From NCBI GenBank assembly GCA_002702745.1, contig PABM01000021.1, forward strand, positions 1 through 32,762: a stretch of DNA of 32,762 nt. The letters run 5' to 3'. Below, piece by piece: positions 16,067 to 23,126 of this stretch. Both the position numbers and the translations under genes were made by a program. Under the pieces are notes generated by a model. That model worked only from the letters and a program-made list of their open reading frames with translations. It was not told the DNA's origin and ran no database searches. The DNA comes from Flavobacteriaceae bacterium. Its GTDB lineage: Bacteria > Bacteroidota > Bacteroidia > Flavobacteriales > Flavobacteriaceae. Every line of letters begins with the position of its first letter. Position 1 is the first letter of the stretch.

Positions 16067-17374
16067 TTACCTTTTTGAAATTTGTTTTAACAAAAAAATT
16101 GATGGGATAAAAAACAATGCAAAAATTAAAATTGCAAGTCGAATACTTCCAGTAAAAACATCCATCGTAGCATACAATGCTGTACCTAACACTATACTCA
16201 GCTTTTGAGAAACATCATAAAAACTAAAATAAGATGTTGAATATTTTACATCAATCAATTTAGAATAAGTAGATCGTGAAAGAGACTGAATACCTCCCAT
16301 TCCTAATCCAATAAAACCAGCAGCAATATAAAATTCGGTAGGAGTTGTTACAAAATAGCCGTAAAAACATATTATTCCCCATAAAATATTTATAGCTATT
16401 AATGTTCTTACATTACCGAAAATATCAGAAAGTTTTGCACTTAAGTAAGCTCCTGCTGCAGCAAGTATCTGAATAACAATAATTGCTAATATAAGGCCTG
16501 TTTGCATGCTTTCTGCATTCTTCCAACTTATTTCGTCTAAGTCTGCACCAAAATAACTAGCTAATAAAATAATGGTTTGGGTTGGAATTGTAAAAATAAA
16601 AAATGATAATAGAAATATTCTTAGTTTTCTATTGCCCTTAAGTTGTTTTAAAACATCAACTAACTGGTTAAAACCACTCAAAAAAGTATTGATTGAATAT
16701 AGATCACTTTTTTTAATATTATAATGTTTTCTTCCGGGTAAATGATAAAATGAATATTGACTGAAAACCAACCACCAAAATCCAACAAGAACAAATGAAA
16801 TTTTGACTGCTTGCTGCTGATCATTCAAGTTCAAAATTTCAGGAAATTGCATCATGACCAAACAAAAAATGAGCAAAATTATACTTCCAAGATAACCAAG
16901 AGAATAACCTTTGGCACTTGTAATATCTTGTTGATCTATATTTGCAATATCCGGTAAATATGAATTATAAAAAACCAGACTTCCCCAAAATCCAACTACT
17001 GCAAAGAAGTAATATATTATTCCTAAGTCAAAATTGTCTAAATCAAAGCTATATAATAACATACAAGAAATCGCACCTAAATAACAGAAAAACTTCATAA
17101 AGAGTTTTTTATATCCAGTATGATCAGCTATACCAGATAATAAAGGTGAGATTATAGCTAATATCAAAAAGGTAAATGATGAAATATATCCAATGAAAGC
17201 ATCGTTTTCTATTGAATTAAACCATAAAAAATCAACACTTTCCCCTTTTGTTATTGATTTAAAATAGATTGGAAATATTGCAGTTGATATAACAAGTGGG
17301 TAAACAGAATTTGCCCAATCGTAAACAGCCCATGCATTTAATAACTTTTTATCACCTTTTTTATAAAATCTCAT
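16067..17374 (-). CDS. MFS transporter, UMF1/Atg22-like family
   Basis: A 435-residue polytopic membrane protein with about 12 hydrophobic segments. The opening KLLNAWAVYDWANSVYPLVI is the UMF1 (Atg22-like) major facilitator signature, and GIADHTGYKKLFMKFF is the cytoplasmic MFS motif between early helices. GLGMGGIQSLSRSTYSKLI near residue 360 is another family block. In yeast Atg22 exports amino acids from the vacuole; the bacterial substrates are not known, so none is assigned. It is a single-gene unit 98 bases downstream of lon on the opposite side of msrB. The start ATG gives MRFYKKGDKK. Confidence 0.88.
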   Translation of the reverse strand: MRFYKKGDKKLLNAWAVYDWANSVYPLVISTAIFPIYFKSITKGESVDFLWFNSIENDAFIGYISSFTFLILAIISPLLSGIADHTGYKKLFMKFFCYLGAISCMLLYSFDLDNFDLGIIYYFFAVVGFWGSLVFYNSYLPDIANIDQQDITSAKGYSLGYLGSIILLIFCLVMMQFPEILNLNDQQQAVKISFVLVGFWWLVFSQYSFYHLPGRKHYNIKKSDLYSINTFLSGFNQLVDVLKQLKGNRKLRIFLLSFFIFTIPTQTIILLASYFGADLDEISWKNAESMQTGLILAIIVIQILAAAGAYLSAKLSDIFGNVRTLIAINILWGIICFYGYFVTTPTEFYIAAGFIGLGMGGIQSLSRSTYSKLIDVKYSTSYFSFYDVSQKLSIVLGTALYATMDVFTGSIRLAILIFALFFIPSIFLLKQISKR

Positions 17375-17384
17375 TTAATTAAAA

Positions 17385-17392
17385 TAAATTTG
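17385..17392 (+). promoter_or_regulatory. Possible -7 box for msrB-lpd
   Basis: TAAATTTG on the plus strand matches TAnnTTTG and lies about 59 bases before the msrB ATG in the divergent spacer with the MFS gene. A -33 element is not evident, so confidence is low. Confidence 0.25.
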
Positions 17393-17451
17393 TATTTGAT
17401 TTCAAACAGATACTAATATTACAATATTTTATCCATTTGATTAATTTTTTA

Positions 17452-17952
17452 ATGATGAAAAAAATCACATTGTTTATTGTTTTATCTTTTATCTTTTCAA
17501 ATGTTGTGATTTCTCAAAACAAGAACCATCAAAAAAACTATGAAATGAGCAAACAAAAAGTTAACAAGTCAGAAAAAGAATGGAAAGATATGCTTAGTGA
17601 TGAAGAGTATAGAGTTCTAAGACAAAAAGGTACAGAATATCCTCATACTGGTAAATATAATTTACATTTTGAAAATGGGGTATATAACTGTAACGGTTGT
17701 AAAACTCCACTATTTAATAGTGATCAAAAATTTGAAACTAGTTGTGGATGGCCAAGTTTTGATGAAGCAATTGAAGGAACTATTAAGTATGTAGAGGATT
17801 ATTCTCACAATATGATTAGAACCGAAATACTTTGCGTTAAATGTGATGGTCATTTAGGTCACGTATTTAATGATGGACCAACCGAAACTGGATTAAGATA
17901 TTGTGTAAATTCAGTAAGTATTGACTTTAAAAAAGACCCAAATAAAAAATAA
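17452..17952 (+). CDS. msrB: Exported peptide-methionine (R)-S-oxide reductase MsrB
   Basis: A 166-residue protein (165 from the second of two tandem ATGs). An N-terminal signal peptide (MKKITLFIVLSFIFSNVVIS, then QNKN) precedes a complete MsrB domain. The zinc-binding pairs are CNGC and CVKC. SCGWPSFDEAI and GHLGHVFNDGP are substrate-site blocks, and RYCVNSVSI carries the catalytic Cys. MsrB reduces methionine-R-sulfoxide. The signal sequence places it in the periplasm, where it would repair exported proteins. An in-frame TTG at 17437 is upstream but spoils the signal peptide and is not preferred. It is followed after 3 bases by lpd, so the two are co-transcribed. Confidence 0.93.
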   Translation: MMKKITLFIVLSFIFSNVVISQNKNHQKNYEMSKQKVNKSEKEWKDMLSDEEYRVLRQKGTEYPHTGKYNLHFENGVYNCNGCKTPLFNSDQKFETSCGWPSFDEAIEGTIKYVEDYSHNMIRTEILCVKCDGHLGHVFNDGPTETGLRYCVNSVSIDFKKDPNKK

Positions 17953-17955
17953 TAT

Positions 17956-19332
17956 ATGAGTAATTATGATATCATTGTTCTAGGCAGTGGTCCTGGAGGT
18001 TATGTGACAGCTATTAGAGCTTCTCAATTAGGATTTAAAACTGCTGTAATTGAAAAAGAAAGTCTTGGTGGGGTTTGCTTAAACTGGGGTTGTATTCCAA
18101 CTAAAGCCCTGTTAAAATCAGCACAAGTATTTGAGTATTTGAATCATGCTGAGGATTATGGTTTAGATGCTGAAAATATTAGCCACGATTTCACAAAAGT
18201 AATTGCTAGAAGCAGAAATGTAGCTTCAGGCATGAGTAAAGGTGTTAACTTTTTAATGAAAAAGAATAAGATAGATATCCTTAAAGGTTTTGGCAAGATT
18301 AAAAAAGATAAGGTTGTATCTGTTGATGGAACAGATTACAGTGCCAACCACATAATAATAGCAACTGGTGCAAAATCAAGAGTTCTACCTTCAATTCCTC
18401 AAGATGGAAAGCAAATAATTGGTTATCGTGAAGCAATGACGCTTGAAAAGCAACCAAAAAGCATAACCATTGTAGGGTCTGGAGCAATAGGAATAGAATT
18501 TGCGTATTTTTATAATAGCATTGGAAGTGATGTTACCGTGATTGAGTATATGCCAAATATTGTACCCTTAGAAGATGTAGATGTTTCTAAAGAATTAGAA
18601 AAATCATTTAAGAAAAAAGGTATCAAAATTATGACTTCATCAGAAGTAATTTCTGTTGAGAAGAAAAAAAATAAGGTTTTAGCATCAGTTAAATCTAATG
18701 GAAAAGAAGAGATAATTGAATCTGAAATTTTACTTTCTGCTGTAGGAATAAAATCTAATATAGAAAATATTGGCCTTGAAGATGTTGGTATTGCTACAGA
18801 CAGAGATAAAATATTGGTTGATAAATGGTATAATACGAATATACCTGGATACTACGCAATAGGTGATATTGTTGCAGGCCCAGCGTTAGCACATGTTGCG
18901 TCAGCAGAAGGAATATTGTGTGTTGAAAAAATAGCAGGTCATGATGTATCTCCTATCGATTATGGAAATATCCCTGGATGCACATATTGTAGCCCTGAAA
19001 TATCTAGTGTTGGATTAACGGAAAAACAAGCTTTAGAAAAAGGATATAAAATAAAAGTAGGTAAATTCCCATTCTCAGCTTCTGGTAAAGCCAGTGCGTC
19101 AGGCTCAAAGGAGGGTTTTGTTAAGGTTATATTTGATGAAAACTATGGTGAATGGCTTGGATGTCACATGATTGGAGCTGGAGTTACAGATATGATTGCT
19201 GAAGCAGTTTTAGGAAGGAAACTTGAAACAACAGGAACTGAAGTGTTAAAGGCTATTCATCCTCACCCAACAATGTCGGAAGCTGTTATGGAAGCTGTTG
19301 CAGCAGCTTATGATGAAGTGATCCACCTTTAA
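17956..19332 (+). CDS. lpdA: Dihydrolipoyl dehydrogenase (E3)
   Basis: A 458-residue FAD/NAD disulfide oxidoreductase. The FAD-binding motif is VLGSGPGGYVTAIRA (8-22). The redox disulfide is GGVCLNWGCIPTK (C41 and C46). The NAD motif is VGSGAIGIEFA. The C-terminal base motif is HPHPTMSEAVMEA, with the His-Glu pair near 437/442. It reoxidises lipoamide in pyruvate, 2-oxoglutarate and branched-chain dehydrogenase complexes and in glycine cleavage. It sits 3 bases after msrB. The stop overlaps the aroQ stop by 4 bases on the opposite strand. No E1/E2 genes are adjacent. Confidence 0.96.
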   Translation: MSNYDIIVLGSGPGGYVTAIRASQLGFKTAVIEKESLGGVCLNWGCIPTKALLKSAQVFEYLNHAEDYGLDAENISHDFTKVIARSRNVASGMSKGVNFLMKKNKIDILKGFGKIKKDKVVSVDGTDYSANHIIIATGAKSRVLPSIPQDGKQIIGYREAMTLEKQPKSITIVGSGAIGIEFAYFYNSIGSDVTVIEYMPNIVPLEDVDVSKELEKSFKKKGIKIMTSSEVISVEKKKNKVLASVKSNGKEEIIESEILLSAVGIKSNIENIGLEDVGIATDRDKILVDKWYNTNIPGYYAIGDIVAGPALAHVASAEGILCVEKIAGHDVSPIDYGNIPGCTYCSPEISSVGLTEKQALEKGYKIKVGKFPFSASGKASASGSKEGFVKVIFDENYGEWLGCHMIGAGVTDMIAEAVLGRKLETTGTEVLKAIHPHPTMSEAVMEAVAAAYDEVIHL

Positions 19333-19745
19333 AGGAAAGCTTCTAGGGCTAATTCATAGGATTGTATGCCGAACCCACATATAACTCCTTTGACATTCTT
19401 AGATATTAATGAGTTATGTCTAAACTCCTCTCTCGAATGTATATTGGAGATATGTACCTCAATTACAGGAGTTTTAATCGCAGCTATAGCATCAGCAATT
19501 CCAACCGAAGTATGAGTGTATGCTGCAGCATTTAAAATTATTCCGTCAAAGCTAAATCCAACTTCTTGTAATTTATCAATAATCTCACCTTCTATATTAG
19601 ATTGAAAATATTCGATTTCAACTGATGAAAACTTAATTTTCAAATCATTAAAAAAGTCCTCAAAGGATTTGTTTCCGTAAATGTCAGTTTCTCTCTGACC
19701 TAAAAGATTTAAATTTGGACCATTAATAATGATAATTTTTTTCAT
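19329..19745 (-). CDS. aroQ: Type II 3-dehydroquinate dehydratase
   Basis: A 138-residue enzyme of the dodecameric type II class that removes water from 3-dehydroquinate in the shikimate pathway. Recognisable parts are IIINGPNLNLLGQRETDIYG (with the catalytic Tyr region), LNAAAYTHTSVGIADAI, EVHISNIHSREEFRHNS (catalytic His) and GVICGFGIQSYELAL. The length is standard. It diverges from xerD across 38 bases. A TAAATTTG box ends 4 nt before the ATG, predicting a leaderless mRNA. It converges on lpdA with a 4-base stop overlap. Confidence 0.96.
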   Translation of the reverse strand: MKKIIIINGPNLNLLGQRETDIYGNKSFEDFFNDLKIKFSSVEIEYFQSNIEGEIIDKLQEVGFSFDGIILNAAAYTHTSVGIADAIAAIKTPVIEVHISNIHSREEFRHNSLISKNVKGVICGFGIQSYELALEAFL

Positions 19746-19749
19746 GATT

Positions 19750-19757
19750 CAAATTTA
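19750..19757 (-). promoter_or_regulatory. Bacteroidetes -7 box of aroQ (leaderless type)
   Basis: TAAATTTG on the minus strand matches TAnnTTTG exactly, then 4 nt, then the aroQ ATG. The whole divergent spacer to xerD is only 38 bases, leaving almost no room for a 5' UTR. No -33 TTTG is visible. Confidence 0.5.
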
Positions 19758-19783
19758 TTAAATTTATTAGAGAATGATATATT

Positions 19784-20689
19784 ATGAGATGGATTCATGC
19801 AATTAATGATTATAAAGATTACCTCAAAATTGAAAGGGGGTTAAGTGATAACTCTATAATTAGCTATGAAAATGATTTAAAAAAACTTGAATCATTTCTT
19901 ACTAATAATTCACAAGTTACTGGCCCCCTAGTCGTTAAACCAGATCATATCAAAGAGTTTATTTATCATATTTCAAAAAAGGTTAAAGCCAACTCTCAAT
20001 CAAGGATAATCTCAGGTATCAGAAGCTTTTATGATTATTTGTTATTTGAAAAATTGATTAATAATAATCCACTTACGAATATCGAATCTCCAAAACAACA
20101 AAGGAAACTTCCAAGTACTCTTTCTTTAGATGAAATAAATCTAATGATAAAAAGCATTGATAAAACAAAAAAGGAATCTGAGCGAAATAATGCGATTATC
20201 GAAACATTATACGGATGTGGGTTAAGAGTCAGTGAATTGATAGAATTAAAAATTTCAGATTTGTACTTTTCTGAGGATTTTATAAAAGTTACCGGAAAAG
20301 GAAATAAACAAAGGTTGGTTCCTGTAAGTGATATTAATAAGAAATGTATTAACAGATATATATTAAACTCAAGATCTAAACTAAATATTAATCCAAAATA
20401 TTCAGATGTATTGTTTTTAAATAGAAATGGAAGCAGGCTTACGAGAGCGATGATTTTTACAATAGTTAAAAACCTATCAAAAAAATGTATGATAGAAAAA
20501 ATAATATCTCCTCACACTTTTAGACATTCTTTTGCTACACACCTTTTAGAAAACGGAGCTGATCTAAAAACCATTCAACAATTGTTAGGACATGAAAGCA
20601 TAACAACAACTGAAATATATATGCATCTTGATAATACTGCATTAATCAATGTTATGAAAAAATTTCATCCGCGATCGAAGTCTATTTAG
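19784..20689 (+). CDS. xerD: Tyrosine recombinase XerD/XerC type
   Basis: A 301-residue tyrosine recombinase. The N-terminal SAM-like domain (about 5-90) is followed by the catalytic domain with R148 (GLRVSEL), K172 (TGKGNKQR), H244 and R247 ([12 protein letters not shown]), H270 (LGHESI) and nucleophile Y279 (TEIYMH). Length and motifs fit the housekeeping Xer proteins that resolve chromosome dimers at dif. It stands among housekeeping genes with no integrase-associated features (no tRNA, att repeats or phage genes), so it is not a mobile-element integrase. XerC and XerD cannot be told apart reliably here. The stop overlaps the rny stop by 8 bases on the opposite strand. Confidence 0.9.
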   Translation: MRWIHAINDYKDYLKIERGLSDNSIISYENDLKKLESFLTNNSQVTGPLVVKPDHIKEFIYHISKKVKANSQSRIISGIRSFYDYLLFEKLINNNPLTNIESPKQQRKLPSTLSLDEINLMIKSIDKTKKESERNNAIIETLYGCGLRVSELIELKISDLYFSEDFIKVTGKGNKQRLVPVSDINKKCINRYILNSRSKLNINPKYSDVLFLNRNGSRLTRAMIFTIVKNLSKKCMIEKIISPHTFRHSFATHLLENGADLKTIQQLLGHESITTTEIYMHLDNTALINVMKKFHPRSKSI

Positions 20690-22253
20690 CAATATTTACT
20701 GCGCGAGTTTCCCTTATTACTGTAACTTTAACTTGACCTGGATATGTCATATCTGTTTGGATTTTTTTCGATATTTGAAAAGATAAATTCGATGCTTCCT
20801 CATCATTTATTTTTTCACTTTCAACCATTACTCTAAGTTCTCTTCCAGCTTGAATAGCATAAGCCTTTTCAACACCATTAAAATCAAGAGCGATATCCTC
20901 AAGATTTTTTAATCTCTCAATGTATGAGTCAAGAACTTGTCTTCTTGCTCCTGGTCTAGCTCCAGACATTGCATCACAAACCTGAATTATTGGGGATATT
21001 AAACAATTCATTTCAATCTCATCATGATGAGCCCCAATTGCATTGCAAACATCAGCTTGCTCACCAAATTTCTCAGCCCATTGCATTCCTAAAATTGCAT
21101 GTGGTGTCTCAATTTCTTTTTCTATACTTGGAACTTTCCCTATATCATGAAGCAAACCAGCTCTTTTTGCCATTTTAGGATCAATACCAATTTCAGATGC
21201 CATAATTGCACATAATTTTGCTACTTCTTTTGAATGTTGAAGTAAATTTTGACCATATGATGATCTGTATTTCATTCTACCTACATATTTAATTAACTCA
21301 GGATGTAACCCGTTGATTCCTAAGTCAATAACTGTTCTTTTACCTACCTCAATAATTTCCTGGTCAATTTCTTTTTTTGTTTTCCTTACAACCTCCTCAA
21401 TTCTGGCAGGATGTACTCTTCCATCCTTAACTAGTTTATGTAACGAAATTCTAGCTATTTCTCTTCTTATAGAATCAAAACAAGAAAGTATTATTGCTTC
21501 TGGGGTATCGTCGACAATTATTTCAACTCCAGTGGCTGATTCAAGAGCTCTAATATTCCTTCCTTCCCTACCAATTATTCTACCTTTAATATCATCAGAT
21601 TCGATATTAAAAACCGAAACAGTATTGTCAATAGTCTCTTCTGCACCAATTCGCTGAATAGTATTTAAGATAACTTTTTTAGCATTTTCTTTCACAGTTA
21701 ACTCAGCCTCTTCCATTTTCTCTTTAGCGTAAGATAAAGCATCATTTTCAGCATCTCTTTTCAAGGATTCAAGCAAACTTTTCTTTGCTTCTTTTTCTGA
21801 AAGTCCAGAAATAACTTCTAGTTGTTTTATTTGATCCTTTCTTACTTTTTCTGCCTCTTTTGTCTTCTTTTCTAATTTGTTAAGTTTTAATTCAATTTCA
21901 GTATTCTTTTTTTCTAAATCTGAAGTTAAAGATTCGTGTTTTTTTATAATTGAATCAATTTTGGATTCTTTTGATAAAATTTCTCTTTCAATTATTTTTG
22001 TTTTATCCTCTCTAGAAAAAATAATTTTTTCATGTTCTGATTTTAACTCTAAAAATTTTTCTTTAGCCTGAAGTATTTTATTATTTTTTATATTCTCGCC
22101 TTTATCTTTTGCTGATTCGATAATTTTTTCAGCTTTTTTTTTTGCATCACTTAATAGACTCAATGATTTATTTTTATTGATAAGACTAATTATAACAATT
22201 CCTACAATTAAACCTATTATTCCTGCAATTATTAACCCACTTGATATTTCCAT
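20682..22253 (-). CDS. rny: Ribonuclease Y
   Basis: A 523-residue membrane-anchored endoribonuclease that initiates mRNA decay. The N-terminal TM helix ([19 protein letters not shown], 7-25) is followed by a long Lys/Glu-rich coiled coil (about 30-200). Next come a KH RNA-binding domain ([15 protein letters not shown], about 222-236) and an HD domain ([12 protein letters not shown], about 362-373) with downstream GAHHDEIE. The C-terminal [19 protein letters not shown] is the family end. A run of ten A in the coiled coil (22134-22143) is present but in frame. The ATG lies 13 nt after the U-tail of the 6S-like RNA, so its leader must overlap that RNA or come from read-through. Confidence 0.96.
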   Translation of the reverse strand: MEISSGLIIAGIIGLIVGIVIISLINKNKSLSLLSDAKKKAEKIIESAKDKGENIKNNKILQAKEKFLELKSEHEKIIFSREDKTKIIEREILSKESKIDSIIKKHESLTSDLEKKNTEIELKLNKLEKKTKEAEKVRKDQIKQLEVISGLSEKEAKKSLLESLKRDAENDALSYAKEKMEEAELTVKENAKKVILNTIQRIGAEETIDNTVSVFNIESDDIKGRIIGREGRNIRALESATGVEIIVDDTPEAIILSCFDSIRREIARISLHKLVKDGRVHPARIEEVVRKTKKEIDQEIIEVGKRTVIDLGINGLHPELIKYVGRMKYRSSYGQNLLQHSKEVAKLCAIMASEIGIDPKMAKRAGLLHDIGKVPSIEKEIETPHAILGMQWAEKFGEQADVCNAIGAHHDEIEMNCLISPIIQVCDAMSGARPGARRQVLDSYIERLKNLEDIALDFNGVEKAYAIQAGRELRVMVESEKINDEEASNLSFQISKKIQTDMTYPGQVKVTVIRETRAVNIAK

Positions 22254-22266
22254 TAATTTAATTTTT

Positions 22267-22428
22267 AAAAAAAACCTACAAAAGCCTTTTTATTTAAACT
22301 CCAGTTTAACAGGATTAGGGCTACAAGGCTGATCAAAAATCTGAAAAAATTCAGCACGATTTAACAACCTAAACTCACCCTTTATAATTAATTAGCGTTG
22401 AGTTTACAAAAAAAACTAATGTAGGTAG
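22267..22428 (-). ncRNA. ssrS: 6S RNA-like (SsrS), flavobacterial type
   Basis: The gap between zapA and rny holds a foldable minus-strand RNA of about 160 nt. A long closing stem pairs ACCUACA (22426-22420) with UGUAGGU (22280-22274). It continues as AG/CU, then U-run with AAAAA (22413-22409 with 22291-22287), then UAAACUC (22406-22400) with GAGUUUA (22301-22295). A large asymmetric bubble (22399-22376) follows. The apical arm contains AGUUUA/UAAACU (22375-22370 with 22308-22303) and GCUGA/UCAGC (22355-22351 with 22332-22328). Eight U end it. A closing stem, open bubble and apical arm is the 6S plan, in which the RNA mimics an open promoter and binds sigma-RNA polymerase. zapA next to ssrS is also the E. 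coli arrangement. A Flavobacteria-specific 6S family exists, but I could not run a covariance model. Confidence 0.72.
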
Positions 22429-22432
22429 TTTT

Positions 22433-22438
22433 ATTATA
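22433..22438 (-). promoter_or_regulatory. Possible -10 element before the 6S-like RNA
   Basis: TATAAT on the minus strand ends about 5 nt before the predicted 5' end of the 6S-like RNA. It is not a TAnnTTTG box and lacks a well-spaced -35. Processing from the zapA transcript is an alternative. Confidence 0.25.
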
Positions 22439-22451
22439 TTATTTAAAGAAC

Positions 22452-22739
22452 TTAACTCTTTTCATCAAGAATATTTATCAGTATAGATAATCTATCCTCC
22501 AAATCATTAATAAATGTTTCTTCATTTAAAGAATTTTGTTTTTTACTTGAAGCAATTTGTAAAGCACACATAGCTAAAGCATCTTGCTTGTCCCTAACAG
22601 AATAATTCTGTTCAAACTTTTTTATCAGAGTATTTATTTGTTGGGAAGCTAATCTAAGCCCTTGTTCCTGAGAAGGATCAATTGTTAAAGGATATACTCT
22701 ATTAGCAACTGATAACTTAATTTTGAGCTTATCACTCAT
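22452..22739 (-). CDS. zapA: Cell division protein ZapA
   Basis: A 95-residue ZapA family protein that binds and bundles FtsZ at the Z-ring. The start MSDKLKIKLSVANRVYPLTI is the usual flavobacterial ZapA beginning; an in-frame ATG nine codons upstream overlaps the preceding gene and is not preferred. The globular N-terminal part is followed by LRLASQQINTLIKKFEQ and DKQDALAMCALQIA, then a C-terminal helix (residues about 70-95) for dimerisation. It starts 2 bases after a ZapB-like coiled-coil gene, so the two form a division operon. The 6S-like RNA and rny follow downstream. Confidence 0.92.
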   Translation of the reverse strand: MSDKLKIKLSVANRVYPLTIDPSQEQGLRLASQQINTLIKKFEQNYSVRDKQDALAMCALQIASSKKQNSLNEETFINDLEDRLSILINILDEKS

Positions 22740-22741
22740 AT

Positions 22742-23032
22742 TTAATCTGATAATTGAGAAATACATAAATCTATTTCTCTAATAAGCGAATTTATTTCAC
22801 TTCTTGTTTCATTAATATTATTTTCACTACCCGTAATAGTATTTGCAATTTTTAATGCCTTAAACTTTTCTTCAAGAGATTCCAAATCTAACATTAAATC
22901 ATTCCTTTCATTAATCAGGGATTTGTTTTTGTCTAATAACTCATTGTTTTCCTCTCTAAGACTTAAAAGTTCATTTAAATTAGATTCAACTTTTTTCTCT
23001 AAATCAAAAAACAAATCCTTAATTTTATCCAT
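22742..23032 (-). CDS. Small coiled-coil protein, ZapB-like, upstream of zapA
   Basis: A 96-residue protein that is helical nearly throughout, with heptad-like L/K/E/N repeats at residues 4-65. The conserved end (ALKIANTITGS, then INSLIREIDLCISQLSD) is familiar from the small proteins encoded before zapA in flavobacteria. Size and coiled-coil nature recall ZapB, which bridges ZapA to the division septum, but sequence similarity of coiled coils is weak evidence. Tight coupling to zapA (2-base gap) supports a division role. The gene may be transcribed from a promoter near a TTTG that sits 4 nt before the ATG, although the upstream TA is one base out of register. Confidence 0.82.
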   Translation of the reverse strand: MDKIKDLFFDLEKKVESNLNELLSLREENNELLDKNKSLINERNDLMLDLESLEEKFKALKIANTITGSENNINETRSEINSLIREIDLCISQLSD

Positions 23033-23126
23033 AGTACAAATACTATAATTCCAATTTAAACATTATATTTTAAATTTTCTGAATTTTTCATTTATAACTT
23101 AACAATTATATATTATTTTAGGGTTG

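Noticed and set aside
17437..17451. An upstream TTG start for MsrB.
   Set aside because: It would put extra residues before the signal peptide, and two ATGs follow directly.
19326..19335. Palindrome CCTTTAAAGG at the lpdA/aroQ junction as a terminator.
   Set aside because: It leaves no loop for a stable hairpin, and no T tail follows on either strand.
19784..20689. Tyrosine recombinase as a sign of an integrated element.
   Set aside because: Length and catalytic motifs fit housekeeping Xer. There is no tRNA, direct repeat, phage or transfer gene nearby, and base composition does not change.
22134..22143. A10 tract in rny as a second programmed slippage site.
   Set aside because: A slip would truncate RNase Y at about 40-60 residues inside the coiled coil, giving no sensible product. 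Runs of this length are expected in Lys-rich AT-rich coding DNA.
22740..22766. A 9-residue N-terminal extension of ZapA.
   Set aside because: It overlaps the end of the ZapB-like gene; the family start MSDK lies at 22739.
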